The notes: generated by a model from the letters alone, not told the origin. Counted from the stretch's first letter, positions 54,368 to 63,379 are shown. The stretch is 64,000 nt of DNA from Streptomyces sp. NBC_00683 (GCF_036226745.1 NZ_CP109013.1:1178001-1242000); one strand, 5' to 3'. A program made the numbers and translations.

Positions 54368-55458
54368 ACGTGATGACCGAGCGGAGCCACGAACTCCGGA
54401 CGTTGCGGGACCAACTGTGGGCGGCCGTGACCCGCCGGGACGAGCACGGGGCCGTAGACGTCGTGTTCACTGCCCTGGAAAACGGGATGGAGGCCGAGAA
54501 CGCCCTGCTGGACCTCATCGCACCCGTGCAGGCGAAAGTCGGCTCCGAGTGGGCGGCCAACCGGCTCACCGTCGCCCAGGAACACGCCGCGAGCGCCATC
54601 ACCGAGCGCGTCATCGCAGCCCTCGCCCATCGCCCCGCAGCCCGGCCCACGCCCCGACTCGGCCGTGTCACGGTCGCTTGCGTGGACCAGGAATGGCACG
54701 TCCTCCCCGCCCGCCTCCTCGCCGAGGTCCTCACTCTCAGGGGCTGGCAGGTCGACTTCCTCGGTGCCCAGGTGCCCACCCCGCACCTCATCGCCCACCT
54801 GCACAGCAGCGGGGCAGACGCCGTAGCCCTCTCCTCCACCCTGCCCACCCGGCTGCCCGCGGCTCACGCCGCGATCAGCGCGTGCAAAGCCGTCGGCGTA
54901 CCTGTCCTGGCCGGCGGCGCCGCCTTCGGGCCCGACGGCCGCTACGCCCGCAGACTGGGCGCCAACGCCTGGGCCGCCGACGCGCGCAGCGGAGCTCAGC
55001 AGCTCGCGGACGGGATCCCCATGCACAGCCTCACCGAAGGCCGGCAGCAGTTCGACGACCTTCCGCACCTCGCCGACCAGGAGTACACCCTGGTCGCCCG
55101 CGCCCAGGGTCAGCTCGTCAAGCAGGTACTGGCACACCTGGAGGAGCGCATTCCCGCCATGGCCTCCTACACCGACCAGCAACGCGAACGCACCGCCGAG
55201 GACATCGCCCACATCGTCGAGTTCCTGGCCGGCTCCCTGTACGTCGACGACGACGACCTGTTCACCACCTTCATGACCTGGACCGCGGGCATCCTCTCCG
55301 CACGCCGGGTCCCCGCCCGGTCGCTGGATCCCGCCCTGGACGCCCTTGCCACCGAGCTCAAGGACTTCCCCCGTGCCACGCGTCTGCTGAACCGGGCCCA
55401 ACTCGCCCTGGACGGCGCCATCACCACCACCGGCCGACACCCCGGAGCCTTCGCATGA
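54364..55458 (+). CDS. Stand-alone B12-binding, CarH/LitR-like photosensory protein
   Basis: 364 aa. The helical cap domain has Trp63, nine residues, then Glu73-His74: the W-x9-EH motif of adenosylcobalamin photoreceptors. The Rossmann domain has Glu110-x-His112 (VDQEWHVLPARLL), matching the E-x-H cobalt-ligand motif of CarH, though the following Gly is Pro. It lacks the MerR HTH. Residues about 235-364 are an extra helical domain (RTAEDIAHIVEFLAGSLYVD, TTFMTWTAGILSARRVPARS). Overlaps the phosphatase and STAS genes by 4 bp each, implying it senses light or B12 for the partner switch. Confidence 0.87.
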   Translation: MNVMTERSHELRTLRDQLWAAVTRRDEHGAVDVVFTALENGMEAENALLDLIAPVQAKVGSEWAANRLTVAQEHAASAITERVIAALAHRPAARPTPRLGRVTVACVDQEWHVLPARLLAEVLTLRGWQVDFLGAQVPTPHLIAHLHSSGADAVALSSTLPTRLPAAHAAISACKAVGVPVLAGGAAFGPDGRYARRLGANAWAADARSGAQQLADGIPMHSLTEGRQQFDDLPHLADQEYTLVARAQGQLVKQVLAHLEERIPAMASYTDQQRERTAEDIAHIVEFLAGSLYVDDDDLFTTFMTWTAGILSARRVPARSLDPALDALATELKDFPRATRLLNRAQLALDGAITTTGRHPGAFA

Positions 55459-55877
55459 CCGCACAGCCCAGCCGGCCCTTCACCCTCGTCGTCGAAGCAG
55501 GGCCGGGCACCGCACGCCTCCATCTCGTCGGCGACCTCGACTACGACACCAGCGGAGAACTCACCCGCCAGGCCGACGTCTGCCTGACCGAGATTCCCGA
55601 CCTGCGCGAGCTGCACCTCGACTGCGCACGGCTCCGGGTGTGCGACTCCATGGGCGTCGCCACGCTCCTGATGATCCACCGCCGGACCAGCGCCCGGAAG
55701 ACAGCGCTCCATCTGGACAACCCCCCGCCCTTCCTGGAACGCATCCTCGACCTCACGGGCATCCGGCAGCTCTTCGTGCACGCGCCCGCGTCCGAGCAGG
55801 ACGAGCAGACACACACGAACGAAGCTGGGCCCACCTCGCACCCGCCCACCGCTCCGACGCGCAGGCCCACCGTCTGA
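55455..55877 (+). CDS. STAS domain anti-sigma factor antagonist
   Basis: 140 aa. STAS fold: ARLHLVGDLDYDTSGELTRQ, then LHLDCARLRVCDSMGVATLL, where Ser65 in DSMG is the expected phosphorylation site. RILDLTGIRQLF closes the fold, and a 30-residue polar tail follows. Substrate of an RsbW-like kinase and of the PP2C enzyme upstream. ATG 55455 overlaps the B12 gene stop, so it is translated from the same operon. Confidence 0.92.
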   Translation: MTAQPSRPFTLVVEAGPGTARLHLVGDLDYDTSGELTRQADVCLTEIPDLRELHLDCARLRVCDSMGVATLLMIHRRTSARKTALHLDNPPPFLERILDLTGIRQLFVHAPASEQDEQTHTNEAGPTSHPPTAPTRRPTV

Positions 55878-56004
55878 CCGGACGCCGGACTCTCGGCTTC
55901 CGCCCGCGCTCCTCCAGGGACGACACCGGATGAGTTAGCCCCCTCGCGATCGGGGCAGGAGCAATTCACCGGAGCAAAGCGTCACAGCGATGGGGGTTCA
56001 GAAC

Positions 56005-56415
56005 ATGAGTCGGCCGCACATCACGAGGGAACGACGAAGCGAGCACGCCCGGCGCACCACGCGTCCGGCCACGGCTGCACAAGCACGCGACGACATGCGC
56101 GAGTTCTTCTCGGAGCTGTCGCCCGCCCCCAGCCAGGAGTGCGTCGACAACGCGGCCCTGGTGGTCTCCGAGCTGGTGACGAACGCGCTACGGCACGCGG
56201 GGGGCCTCACCGCGATGAGCCTGGCCGCGGATCCGGTCACGCTGGAGATCGTCGTGCGGGACCCGAGCCACGCACCGCCGCGCGAGCGCCCGCCGGACCT
56301 GAGCGGGGGTGGGGGCGGATTCGGCTGGCCCCTGGTCCGGTCCCTCGCCCGCACGGTCACCGTCGATCCCTCCGGGCGCGGCGGCAAGTGCGTACGCGCC
56401 GTCCTCAGCCGGTGA
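56005..56415 (+). CDS. RsbW-like ATP-binding protein (anti-sigma/serine kinase type)
   Basis: 136 aa. HATPase_c_2 with N-box LVVSELVTNALRHAGG, G1 VVRDPSHAPPRERP and G2 GGGGFGWPLVRSLA. A short basic N-terminus precedes it. Such proteins phosphorylate STAS antagonists and hold sigma factors. ATG 56005 has GGGGG 9 nt upstream; ATG 55990 is an alternative. It lies 127 bp after the STAS gene with no sigma gene beside it, so its partner is elsewhere or non-sigma. Confidence 0.88.
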   Translation: MSRPHITRERRSEHARRTTRPATAAQARDDMREFFSELSPAPSQECVDNAALVVSELVTNALRHAGGLTAMSLAADPVTLEIVVRDPSHAPPRERPPDLSGGGGGFGWPLVRSLARTVTVDPSGRGGKCVRAVLSR

Positions 56416-56487
56416 CCCGACCCGTCGATCGACGTCGAGGTGCGTCACACAGGCCCGGTCCGCAAGCGGCCACGGAAAATCGAAAGA

Positions 56488-56512
56488 CCGTACCGGAATC
56501 ACTCCGATACGG
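56488..56512 (-). terminator. Terminator of the second tRNA-Pro
   Basis: CCGTACCGGA (56488-56497) pairs with TCCGATACGG (56503-56512) with one mismatch. On the minus strand it is followed by a T-rich run (TCTTTCGATTTTC). It lies 25 bp beyond the tRNA 3' end. Confidence 0.7.
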
Positions 56513-56536
56513 CCTCTGATCTGCGACTCTTTCGAG

Positions 56537-56610
<74 letters not shown>

Positions 56611-56738
56611 TTGCCCGTCTGACCTGGTCTTTTCCCCTGGCCGAACGCGCATGAGAACAATACCGCACTTGGACGGGTGGTCACGAACCGTTTCCCGCCC
56701 TTGACCTCAACCATGCTTGATGTTCAACGCTGGGCGGC

Positions 56739-57443
56739 ATGACGAACACGACTGCCGCCGCGCCGGTCCACGGGTACAGCGACCTGAACCGGCTGATGAG
56801 CCTGATGACGGGTGACGAGAAGCACGGGCCCGCCGCGACGTCCACACTCGACGCCCTCTGGGTGCTGTACGACCGGGTGCTGCGGGTCTCGCCCGGCAGC
56901 GTCGACTCCCCCGACCGCGACCGGCTCCTGCTCTCGAAGGGCCACGGGCCGATGGCGTACTACGCCGTGCTGGCCGCACGCGGCTTCTTCGGCGAGGAGC
57001 TCCTCCCGGGCTTCGGGTCGTACGACTCACCGCTCGGGCACCACCCCGACCGGCTGCTGGTACCGGGAGCCGAGATCGGCAGCGGGTCCCTCGGGCACGG
57101 ACTCCCCCTCGCCGTGGGCAGTGTGCTGGGGCTCCGGGCGCAGGGGCTGACCGACCCGCGTGTCTGGGTCCTGACCGGGGACGCGGAGCTGGACGAGGGC
57201 AGCAATCACGAGGCGATCGCCTACGCCGGACCGGCCGGCCTCGACCAGCTCCACACCCTGGTGATCGACAACGCCTCCGCCTCCCACGCCAGGCCCGGGG
57301 GCATCGCCGCACGGTTCGAGGCCGCCGGCTGGTCGGTCCTGAGTGTGGACGGCCGGGACCACGAGGCGCTGTACGACGCCTTCACCGCGCCGCATCCAGG
57401 CAGGCCGCACGCCGTGATCGCCCGCGTGACGCCCAAGCGCTGA
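56739..57443 (+). CDS. Transketolase, N-terminal subunit
   Basis: 234 aa. The thiamine diphosphate-binding half. LLLSKGHGPMAYYAVLAARG, GSGSLGHGLPLAVG and the GDGx27N-type motif WVLTGDAELDEGSNHEAIAY followed by LVIDNAS are seen. It needs the pyrimidine-binding half encoded 53 bp downstream. Split transketolases are usually distinct from the housekeeping enzyme and may act on special sugars. ATG 56739. Confidence 0.88.
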   Translation: MTNTTAAAPVHGYSDLNRLMSLMTGDEKHGPAATSTLDALWVLYDRVLRVSPGSVDSPDRDRLLLSKGHGPMAYYAVLAARGFFGEELLPGFGSYDSPLGHHPDRLLVPGAEIGSGSLGHGLPLAVGSVLGLRAQGLTDPRVWVLTGDAELDEGSNHEAIAYAGPAGLDQLHTLVIDNASASHARPGGIAARFEAAGWSVLSVDGRDHEALYDAFTAPHPGRPHAVIARVTPKR

Positions 57444-57496
57444 ACACCCCGCCCCGAGCAGGACGACGCCGAGACAGGACAACGGAGACACTTCTT

Positions 57497-58396
57497 ATGG
57501 ACACCATGCGTGACCGGTTCATCGACACCACTTCGCGACTGCTGGACGAGGACCCCCGCCTCGCCCTGGTGCTCGCCGAGATCAGCCGGGACGGTTTCGA
57601 CCGGGCCGAGCGGACGCACCCGGACCGGGTGATCAACGTGGGGATCAGGGAACAGCTGCTCATCGGGGCAGGAGCCGGAATGGCCCTGACCGGGATGCGG
57701 CCGCTCATGCACACGTTCGCCAGCTTTCTCGTGGAGCGGCCCTTCGAGCAGGTGAAGCTGGACCTGGGGCACCAGGGGGTCGGCGGTGTGCTGGTCAGCG
57801 CCGGGGCCTCGTACGACTGGCCGGCCGGGGGCTTCACCCATATGTCACCGGGCGACATCGCCCTCCTGGACACACTCGACGGCTGGACGGTGCACGTGCC
57901 GGGCCACCCGGACGAGGCCGAGGCGCTCGTGCGGCAGGCAGTCGCGGCGGACGGCCGCGTGTACGTGCGCCTCTCCCTCCAGTCCAACGGGAAGGGCCGC
58001 CCCGTCGGCGGGACCGGCTTCGGCACGGTCCGGGAAGGAAAGGGCGGCGTGGTGATCGCCGTGGGACCGATGCTCGACAACGTGCTCGCGGCGACGCAGG
58101 ACCTGGATCTGACCGTGCTGTACGCGACCACGGTGCGGCCCTTCGACGCGGCGGGACTGCGCCGGGCGGCCGGCGCGGGCCCCACCGCCGACGTCGTGGT
58201 CGTCGAGCCCTACCTGGCGGGTACGTCCACGGCTGCGGCGGGCGACGCACTCGTCGACCTGCCCCACCGCGTCCTCGGACTCGGGGTGGGCCGGGCCGAG
58301 CTGCGCAAGTACGGACAGCAGGCGGAACACCTGGCGGCGCACGGCCTGGATCCTCGCGGCCTGCGGCAGCGGATCACGGAGTTCCTGACTCCCTGA
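57497..58396 (+). CDS. Transketolase, C-terminal subunit
   Basis: 299 aa. The PYR domain (FIDTTSRLLDEDPRLALVLA, RVINVGIREQLLIGAGAGMA, with the conserved Glu in GIREQ that activates thiamine) is followed by the C-terminal domain (GVVIAVGPMLDNVLAAT). GACAACGGAGAC provides a ribosome site before ATG 57497. It forms the heteromer with the previous gene. Confidence 0.9.
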   Translation: MDTMRDRFIDTTSRLLDEDPRLALVLAEISRDGFDRAERTHPDRVINVGIREQLLIGAGAGMALTGMRPLMHTFASFLVERPFEQVKLDLGHQGVGGVLVSAGASYDWPAGGFTHMSPGDIALLDTLDGWTVHVPGHPDEAEALVRQAVAADGRVYVRLSLQSNGKGRPVGGTGFGTVREGKGGVVIAVGPMLDNVLAATQDLDLTVLYATTVRPFDAAGLRRAAGAGPTADVVVVEPYLAGTSTAAAGDALVDLPHRVLGLGVGRAELRKYGQQAEHLAAHGLDPRGLRQRITEFLTP

Positions 58397-58403
58397 GTGC
58401 CCC

Positions 58404-58775
58404 TCAGCCGCCGGCAGCGGGCGGAACGCTCAGCTCCGGGTGGGCGTCGAGAAGCTTGCGCGGGGCGGCCTGCCGCCAGGAGTCGGTGAGGACGGCGGTC
58501 AGCTCGGCCGCGTCCTCCAGGGCGGCGAGCCGCACCCGCAGCCAGGCGTAGTTGTCGTCGTGGCCCTCGCGGACGAAGAACTTCTCCGGCTCGGAGGCGA
58601 TCAGCTCGGCCCGGTCCTCGACCGGGCACTTCACACCCATGGTGGTGTCGTCGTCGCCCAGCGCGGCGAAGATCTTGCCCGCCACCCGGAAGGTGGGCTG
58701 CCCCCAGGCGAGCTTCTCGGCCGTGTCGGGCAGGGCCAGTGCGATGGTGCGTACATCGTCGGCGGTGGTGGTCAT
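58404..58775 (-). CDS. MmcQ/YjbR family DNA-binding-like protein
   Basis: 123 aa. The CyaY-like YjbR fold: ADDVRTIALALPDTAEKLAW, GQPTFRVAGKIFAALGDD, FFVREGHDDNYAWLRVRLAA. Family function is unproven. ATG 58775 is preferred, because upstream residues do not match the family. Its stop is 7 bp from the convergent transketolase stop. Confidence 0.87.
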   Translation of the reverse strand: MTTTADDVRTIALALPDTAEKLAWGQPTFRVAGKIFAALGDDDTTMGVKCPVEDRAELIASEPEKFFVREGHDDNYAWLRVRLAALEDAAELTAVLTDSWRQAAPRKLLDAHPELSVPPAAGG

Positions 58776-58876
58776 CGACGGTCCCCGTTCCGGTGGGTTC
58801 CAGCGGCTGCGGTCGATCCGACCGTAGCGTCCGGCACCGACAATCAGGGGAAGTCCCACCGGGCGCTGCCGACCCA

Positions 58877-58934
58877 TTGACCCCGCCGAAGACGTGAACC
58901 TACTCTGAACAACGCACTCCAGAAAGCGCTTTCT
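58877..58934 (+). promoter_or_regulatory. Promoter with LacI-type operator before the ThuA gene
   Basis: TTGACC (58877-58882), 18 nt, TACTCT (58901-58906). Just downstream of the expected start, AGAAAGCGCTTTCT (58921-58934) is a perfect 14-bp palindrome with the central CG of LacI/GalR operators. A repressor bound there would block transcription of the secreted enzyme. Confidence 0.65.
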
Positions 58935-58973
58935 ACACCCCACAGTCGGCTTCAACCGCACAGGGAGCGCCCA

Positions 58974-61900
58974 ATGATGAGCAGCCGCCCGTTACGGAGC
59001 AGTCCCGCGTCCCACGCCCTCCCCCCGCCCCTCATCGCCCTCACCGCACTACTGGCGCTGATCCTCGGTCTGCTCGTGGCCTCGCCGCCAAGAGCCCAGG
59101 CAGCGCCGTTCCGCGTTCTGGTGTACTCCGAGGTCACGAACTTCACCCACGACTCGATTCCCGCCGGGATCGAAGCGGTCAGGAAACTCGGCGCCGAGAA
59201 CGGATTCGAGGTCGAGGCGACGGACGACTCGGCCGTCTTCAACGACACGGATCTCGCCCGCTTCCAGGCGATCGTGTTCAACAACACCAACTCCACGCCG
59301 GAGAAGGGTGACTTGCTGACCGCCGACGAACGCGCCGCCCTGCAGAAGTACATCCGGGCGGGTGGCGGCTGGGTCGGTCTGCACGCAGCGTCCGCCAGTG
59401 AGCGCGACTGGGACTGGTACGAGGGTCTCGTCGGTGCCATCTTCGACCAGCACCCGGCGGTTCAGACCGGCCGCGTCAAGGTCCTCGACCACGCGCACCC
59501 CTCGACCAAGGACCTTCCCGACCTCTGGGAACGTACCGAGGAGTGGTACAACTGGCGCACAAATCCGACCTCCAAGGTGCACACCCTCGCGCAGATCAAG
59601 GTACGCGACGGCATCGACGGCCTCGACGAGGGTGTGGACCATCCGTGGTCCTGGTGCCAGAACTACGACGGCGGCCGTTCCTGGTTCACCGCGGGCGGCC
59701 ATGCGGCCTCGGCCTTCCAGGAGGAGGGCTTCGTCAAGCACCTGCTGGGCGGCATCGAATGGGCCGCGGGCGCCAAGCAGGGTGACTGCACGGCCACCCG
59801 GACGGGCTCGTTCCAGCGCACTCCGCTGGCCACCAGCGATCTCGCCGACCCGTTCGAACTGGCCGTCGCCCCCGACCGACGGGTGTTCTTCGCCCAGCGC
59901 ACCGGAAAGCTCAAGGTCATCGACCAGGAGACCATGAAGGTGTCCACGGCGCTGGACTTCGCGTACACACCGGAGATGACCAGTCAGTCGGACGGCCTCC
60001 TCGGCCTCACGCTCGATCCCGGGTTCGCCGAGAACAACTGGCTCTATCTGCTGCATTCCGACAAGACCGAGAAACGGCTCAACCTCTCCCGCTTCACCGT
60101 CTCCGGGAACACCGTCGATCCCGCGTCCGAGAAGCGCCTGCTGACCATTCCGACGCTCCGGGGTGAGGGCAGGGCCAACTCCCACATGGCCGGTTCGCTG
60201 ACCTTCGACAAGGCCGGAAATCTGTACGCGGCGACGGGCGACAACACGGACCCGTTCGCCTCCGACGGCTTCGCGCCCATCGACGAGGGCGAAGGCCGCC
60301 GCGCCTGGGACGCACAGGGCACCTCCGGCAACACGAACGACTTGCGGGGCAAGGTTCTCCGGATCACTCCGCAGGACGACGGCACCTACACCGTGCCCGA
60401 GGGCAATCTCTTCGCACCGGGCACGGACAGGACCCGCCCGGAGATCTATGCGATGGGCATGCGCAATCCGTTCCGGATCACGACGGACCCGCTGAGCGGT
60501 GCGCTGATGGTCGCGGACTACGGCCCCGACGCCAGGCAGGCCGTCGCGGGACGCGGGCCCGAGGGGACGGTCGAGTACACCCGGATCACCGAGGCGGGCA
60601 ACTTCGGCTGGCCGTACTGCACCGGCAACAACACCCCGTTCAACGACTACGACTTCACGACGAAGACCTCGGGTCCGGCCTTCGACTGCGACGCGCTCGT
60701 CAACGACTCGCCGAACAACACGGGTCTGCGCGAACTGCCGCCCGCCCAGCCGGCCACCGTCTGGTACGCCTACTCCGCGTCCGCCGAATTCCCGGAGCTC
60801 GGCACCGGGGGCGGTGGCCCGATGAGCGGCCCCGTCTACGACTACGACCCGAAGAACACCTACCGCACCAAGTTCCCCGAGTACTTCGAAGGAAAGTGGC
60901 TCAACTACGAGCTGACCCGCCGCTGGTTCAAGACCTTCTCCTTCCAGCGGGAGAGCCAGACGTTCTCGGATCCGAGGTTCGCTCCCGTGGCGGCCGGCGA
61001 TCTCCAGTCCGTCAACGGCGTCTTCGCGGACATGGAGTGGAACCAGCCCTTCGACGCCGACTTCGGCCCGGACGGGGCGCTGTACGTCATCGACTTCGGT
61101 CTCGGCAGCGGTACGGGCCGCGGCGGCAGCAACGAGGGTGCGGGCATCTACCGCATCGACTACGTCGGTGACGGCCGACTGCCCGACGCGAAGATCACCA
61201 CCGACCGTGACAACGGCTCAGCACCCCTGACCGTCGCGTTCTCCAGCGCCGGATCCGGACTCCCGGGCGAGCAACCGGTCACGTACGCCTGGGACTTCGA
61301 CGGCAACGGCAGCACCGACTCGACGGAGGCGAACCCCTCGTACACCTACCGGACCAAGGGCCTGTTCACGGCGCACCTCACGGTCACCGGGCCGGGCGGC
61401 CTGACGGCGCTCGCGGTCCAGGACATCACCGTCGGCAACAACAGACCGCAGGTGACGATCCAACAGCCTCCGGACGGTGGGATGTTCAGCTTCGGCGACA
61501 CCATTCCCTTCACCGTGAAGGTGAAGGACGAGGAGGACGGCCGGGACGCCCCGATCGACTGCTCACGCGTCGTGGTGCAGTCCCAGCTCGGCCACGACAC
61601 GCATCTGCACCCTCTCGACAACTACACGGGGTGCACGGGTGAGATCGTCACGGACGCCGGTGACAGCCACGGGCCGGGCCAGAACCTCTATTACGGGATC
61701 ACCGCGCAGTACACGGACAAGGGTGCCGCGGACTCCCCCGCGCTCACCGGCTCGACCTCACTGACGCTGCGCACCGCGTTCCGGGAGGCCGAGCACTTCA
61801 CCTCGACCGGAGGCACGCACGACGGTGTCGTGGTCGCCGACCGCGCGGACGCCTCGGGCGGCAAGCGGCTGACGGAGATCGAGGACGGCGACTGGGTCGC

Positions 61901-62474
61901 CTTCGATCCGGTGAACCTCAAGAACATCACGTCGGTGACGGTCGGTGCGGCTTCCGGCGGTCTCGGCGGGACGGTCGAATTCCGGGCCGGTTCACCGGCC
62001 GGCCGGCTCCTCGGCTCGGTGACCGTCCCGAACACCGGCGGCTGGGGCACGGTCGTGTCGCCGACGACGGCCCTCGCGAACCCGGGCAGCAGCACGAAGC
62101 TGTACGCGGTGTTCACCAACCCCGTGTGGAGCAGCGAGAAGGCCGATCTGTTCGCGGTCGACTGGCTGCATTTCAACGGCTCCGGCGTGGAGAGGAAGCC
62201 CGGCACGAAGGTCGGTGTGAAGGCGGCCCCGGCCGACGGTGGCGCGCCGCTCGCGGTGTCGCTGAGCAGTGTGGTCGAGCCGGTGAGCGGGCGCACGATC
62301 GCCTCGTACCACTGGGACTTCGGCGACAACACGGATCCGGCCGCCCCGGAGGGCGCGACCGCCACGCACACCTATGCCCGCGCGGGTGCGTACACCGCGC
62401 ATCTGACGGTGACCGACGACAAGGGCGACACCAGCACCGGATCGGTCCGCATCGACGTGAGTGGAGGCGAGTGA
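58974..62474 (+). CDS. Secreted ThuA / glucose-sorbosone dehydrogenase-like / PKD / CBM6 multidomain protein
   Basis: 1166 aa with a Sec signal ending AQA before APF. Order: ThuA-like domain (residues about 45-265, FRVLVYSEVTNFTHDSIPAG, GGGWVGLHAASASERDWDWY); sugar-dehydrogenase six-bladed propeller (about 280-720, GLLGLTLDPGFAENNWLYLL, EIYAMGMRNPFRITTD); PKD1 (about 735-820, YAWDFDGNGSTDSTEANPSY); Ig-like part; CBM6 (about 935-1065, EAEHFTSTGG to DLFAVDWLHFNG); PKD2. Probably binds and oxidises or modifies extracellular carbohydrate. A gene for a Tat-exported isomerase follows 4 bp later. Confidence 0.9.
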   Translation: MMSSRPLRSSPASHALPPPLIALTALLALILGLLVASPPRAQAAPFRVLVYSEVTNFTHDSIPAGIEAVRKLGAENGFEVEATDDSAVFNDTDLARFQAIVFNNTNSTPEKGDLLTADERAALQKYIRAGGGWVGLHAASASERDWDWYEGLVGAIFDQHPAVQTGRVKVLDHAHPSTKDLPDLWERTEEWYNWRTNPTSKVHTLAQIKVRDGIDGLDEGVDHPWSWCQNYDGGRSWFTAGGHAASAFQEEGFVKHLLGGIEWAAGAKQGDCTATRTGSFQRTPLATSDLADPFELAVAPDRRVFFAQRTGKLKVIDQETMKVSTALDFAYTPEMTSQSDGLLGLTLDPGFAENNWLYLLHSDKTEKRLNLSRFTVSGNTVDPASEKRLLTIPTLRGEGRANSHMAGSLTFDKAGNLYAATGDNTDPFASDGFAPIDEGEGRRAWDAQGTSGNTNDLRGKVLRITPQDDGTYTVPEGNLFAPGTDRTRPEIYAMGMRNPFRITTDPLSGALMVADYGPDARQAVAGRGPEGTVEYTRITEAGNFGWPYCTGNNTPFNDYDFTTKTSGPAFDCDALVNDSPNNTGLRELPPAQPATVWYAYSASAEFPELGTGGGGPMSGPVYDYDPKNTYRTKFPEYFEGKWLNYELTRRWFKTFSFQRESQTFSDPRFAPVAAGDLQSVNGVFADMEWNQPFDADFGPDGALYVIDFGLGSGTGRGGSNEGAGIYRIDYVGDGRLPDAKITTDRDNGSAPLTVAFSSAGSGLPGEQPVTYAWDFDGNGSTDSTEANPSYTYRTKGLFTAHLTVTGPGGLTALAVQDITVGNNRPQVTIQQPPDGGMFSFGDTIPFTVKVKDEEDGRDAPIDCSRVVVQSQLGHDTHLHPLDNYTGCTGEIVTDAGDSHGPGQNLYYGITAQYTDKGAADSPALTGSTSLTLRTAFREAEHFTSTGGTHDGVVVADRADASGGKRLTEIEDGDWVAFDPVNLKNITSVTVGAASGGLGGTVEFRAGSPAGRLLGSVTVPNTGGWGTVVSPTTALANPGSSTKLYAVFTNPVWSSEKADLFAVDWLHFNGSGVERKPGTKVGVKAAPADGGAPLAVSLSSVVEPVSGRTIASYHWDFGDNTDPAAPEGATATHTYARAGAYTAHLTVTDDKGDTSTGSVRIDVSGGE

Positions 62475-62478
62475 CGGC

Positions 62479-63336
62479 ATGAACGGCACACGAAGAGCGT
62501 TTCTCGGTTCGGCCCTGGGCGTCGCCGCAGCCGCGGCGGTGGGTACGGGGACGGCGTGGGCCGCACCGTCCGGCTGCCGCAGGCGCATCCCCCCGTCCGG
62601 CATCGGTATGCACCTGTACACGATGCGTACGCCGCTGGCCTCGGACTTCGGGGGCACCCTGGAGCGGCTCGCCGAGATCGGCTACGCCACGGTCGGGGTG
62701 AGCGGGCGGCACGGCAACAGTGCGGCGGACATCCGCCGCATGCTCGACGGGACCGGGCTCGAAGCGGTCCTCGAACACGTCGCGTACGACATCGTGAAGG
62801 GTGCGGGGCTGCCGCAGGCCCTGGAGGACATCCACACGCTGGGCGGCCGGTGGATCGTGGTGCCCAGCCTGCCGGGGTCCCTGCACTCACCGGCCGGATA
62901 CCGGGAAGTGGCCCGGGAGTTCAACAGGGTGGGTCAGGTCGCGCGCGAGGCCGGGCTGAAACTGCTCTACCACAATCACGGCAGCGATCACGAGGTCGTG
63001 GACGGGGTGAGCCTGTACGACATCCTGCTCGCCGAGACCGATCCCGAACTGGTCGGCTTCGAACTGGACCTGTACTGGGCGGCGAACGGCGGCGCCTCGG
63101 CTCCGGGTGAGCTCTTCGTCCGCCATCCCAGGCGTTTCCCCGCGCTCCATGTGAAGGACATGGCGCCCGACGGGGACTTCGAGGATGTCGGGTCGGGCGT
63201 GCTGGACTTCCCGGCGATGTTCGACACGGCTCGGCGGGGCGGGGTGAAGCAGTGGCTGGTGGAGCACGACGCGCCGGCTGACCCGTTCGCCTCGGCACTC
63301 GCCAGCTATACGTATCTGTCGCGACTGCGGTACTGA
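62479..63336 (+). CDS. Tat-exported sugar phosphate isomerase/epimerase-family TIM barrel
   Basis: 285 aa. The leader GTRRAFLGSALGVAAAAAVG is a twin-arginine signal. The AP-endonuclease-2-type barrel shows IGMHLYTMRTPLASDFGGTL, LKLLYHNHGSDHEVV, FELDLYWAANGG and FPALHVKDMAPDG. These carry Glu, Asp and His positions expected to bind a divalent metal. Outside-the-cell location implies a sugar, not sugar phosphate, substrate. It is 4 bp after the ThuA protein and probably works on its product. Confidence 0.88.
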   Translation: MNGTRRAFLGSALGVAAAAAVGTGTAWAAPSGCRRRIPPSGIGMHLYTMRTPLASDFGGTLERLAEIGYATVGVSGRHGNSAADIRRMLDGTGLEAVLEHVAYDIVKGAGLPQALEDIHTLGGRWIVVPSLPGSLHSPAGYREVAREFNRVGQVAREAGLKLLYHNHGSDHEVVDGVSLYDILLAETDPELVGFELDLYWAANGGASAPGELFVRHPRRFPALHVKDMAPDGDFEDVGSGVLDFPAMFDTARRGGVKQWLVEHDAPADPFASALASYTYLSRLRY

Positions 63337-63341
63337 GGCGG

Positions 63342-63379
63342 GCCCGGTCCGGCCCCGGGAGACCGGGGCCGGACCGGGC
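63342..63379. terminator. Terminator between convergent isomerase and ABC ATPase genes
   Basis: Perfect 17-bp stem GCCCGGTCCGGCCCCGG (63342-63358) with 63363-63379, closed by a GAGA tetraloop. It lies 5 bp after the isomerase stop and 20 bp after the convergent ATPase stop. Confidence 0.88.
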
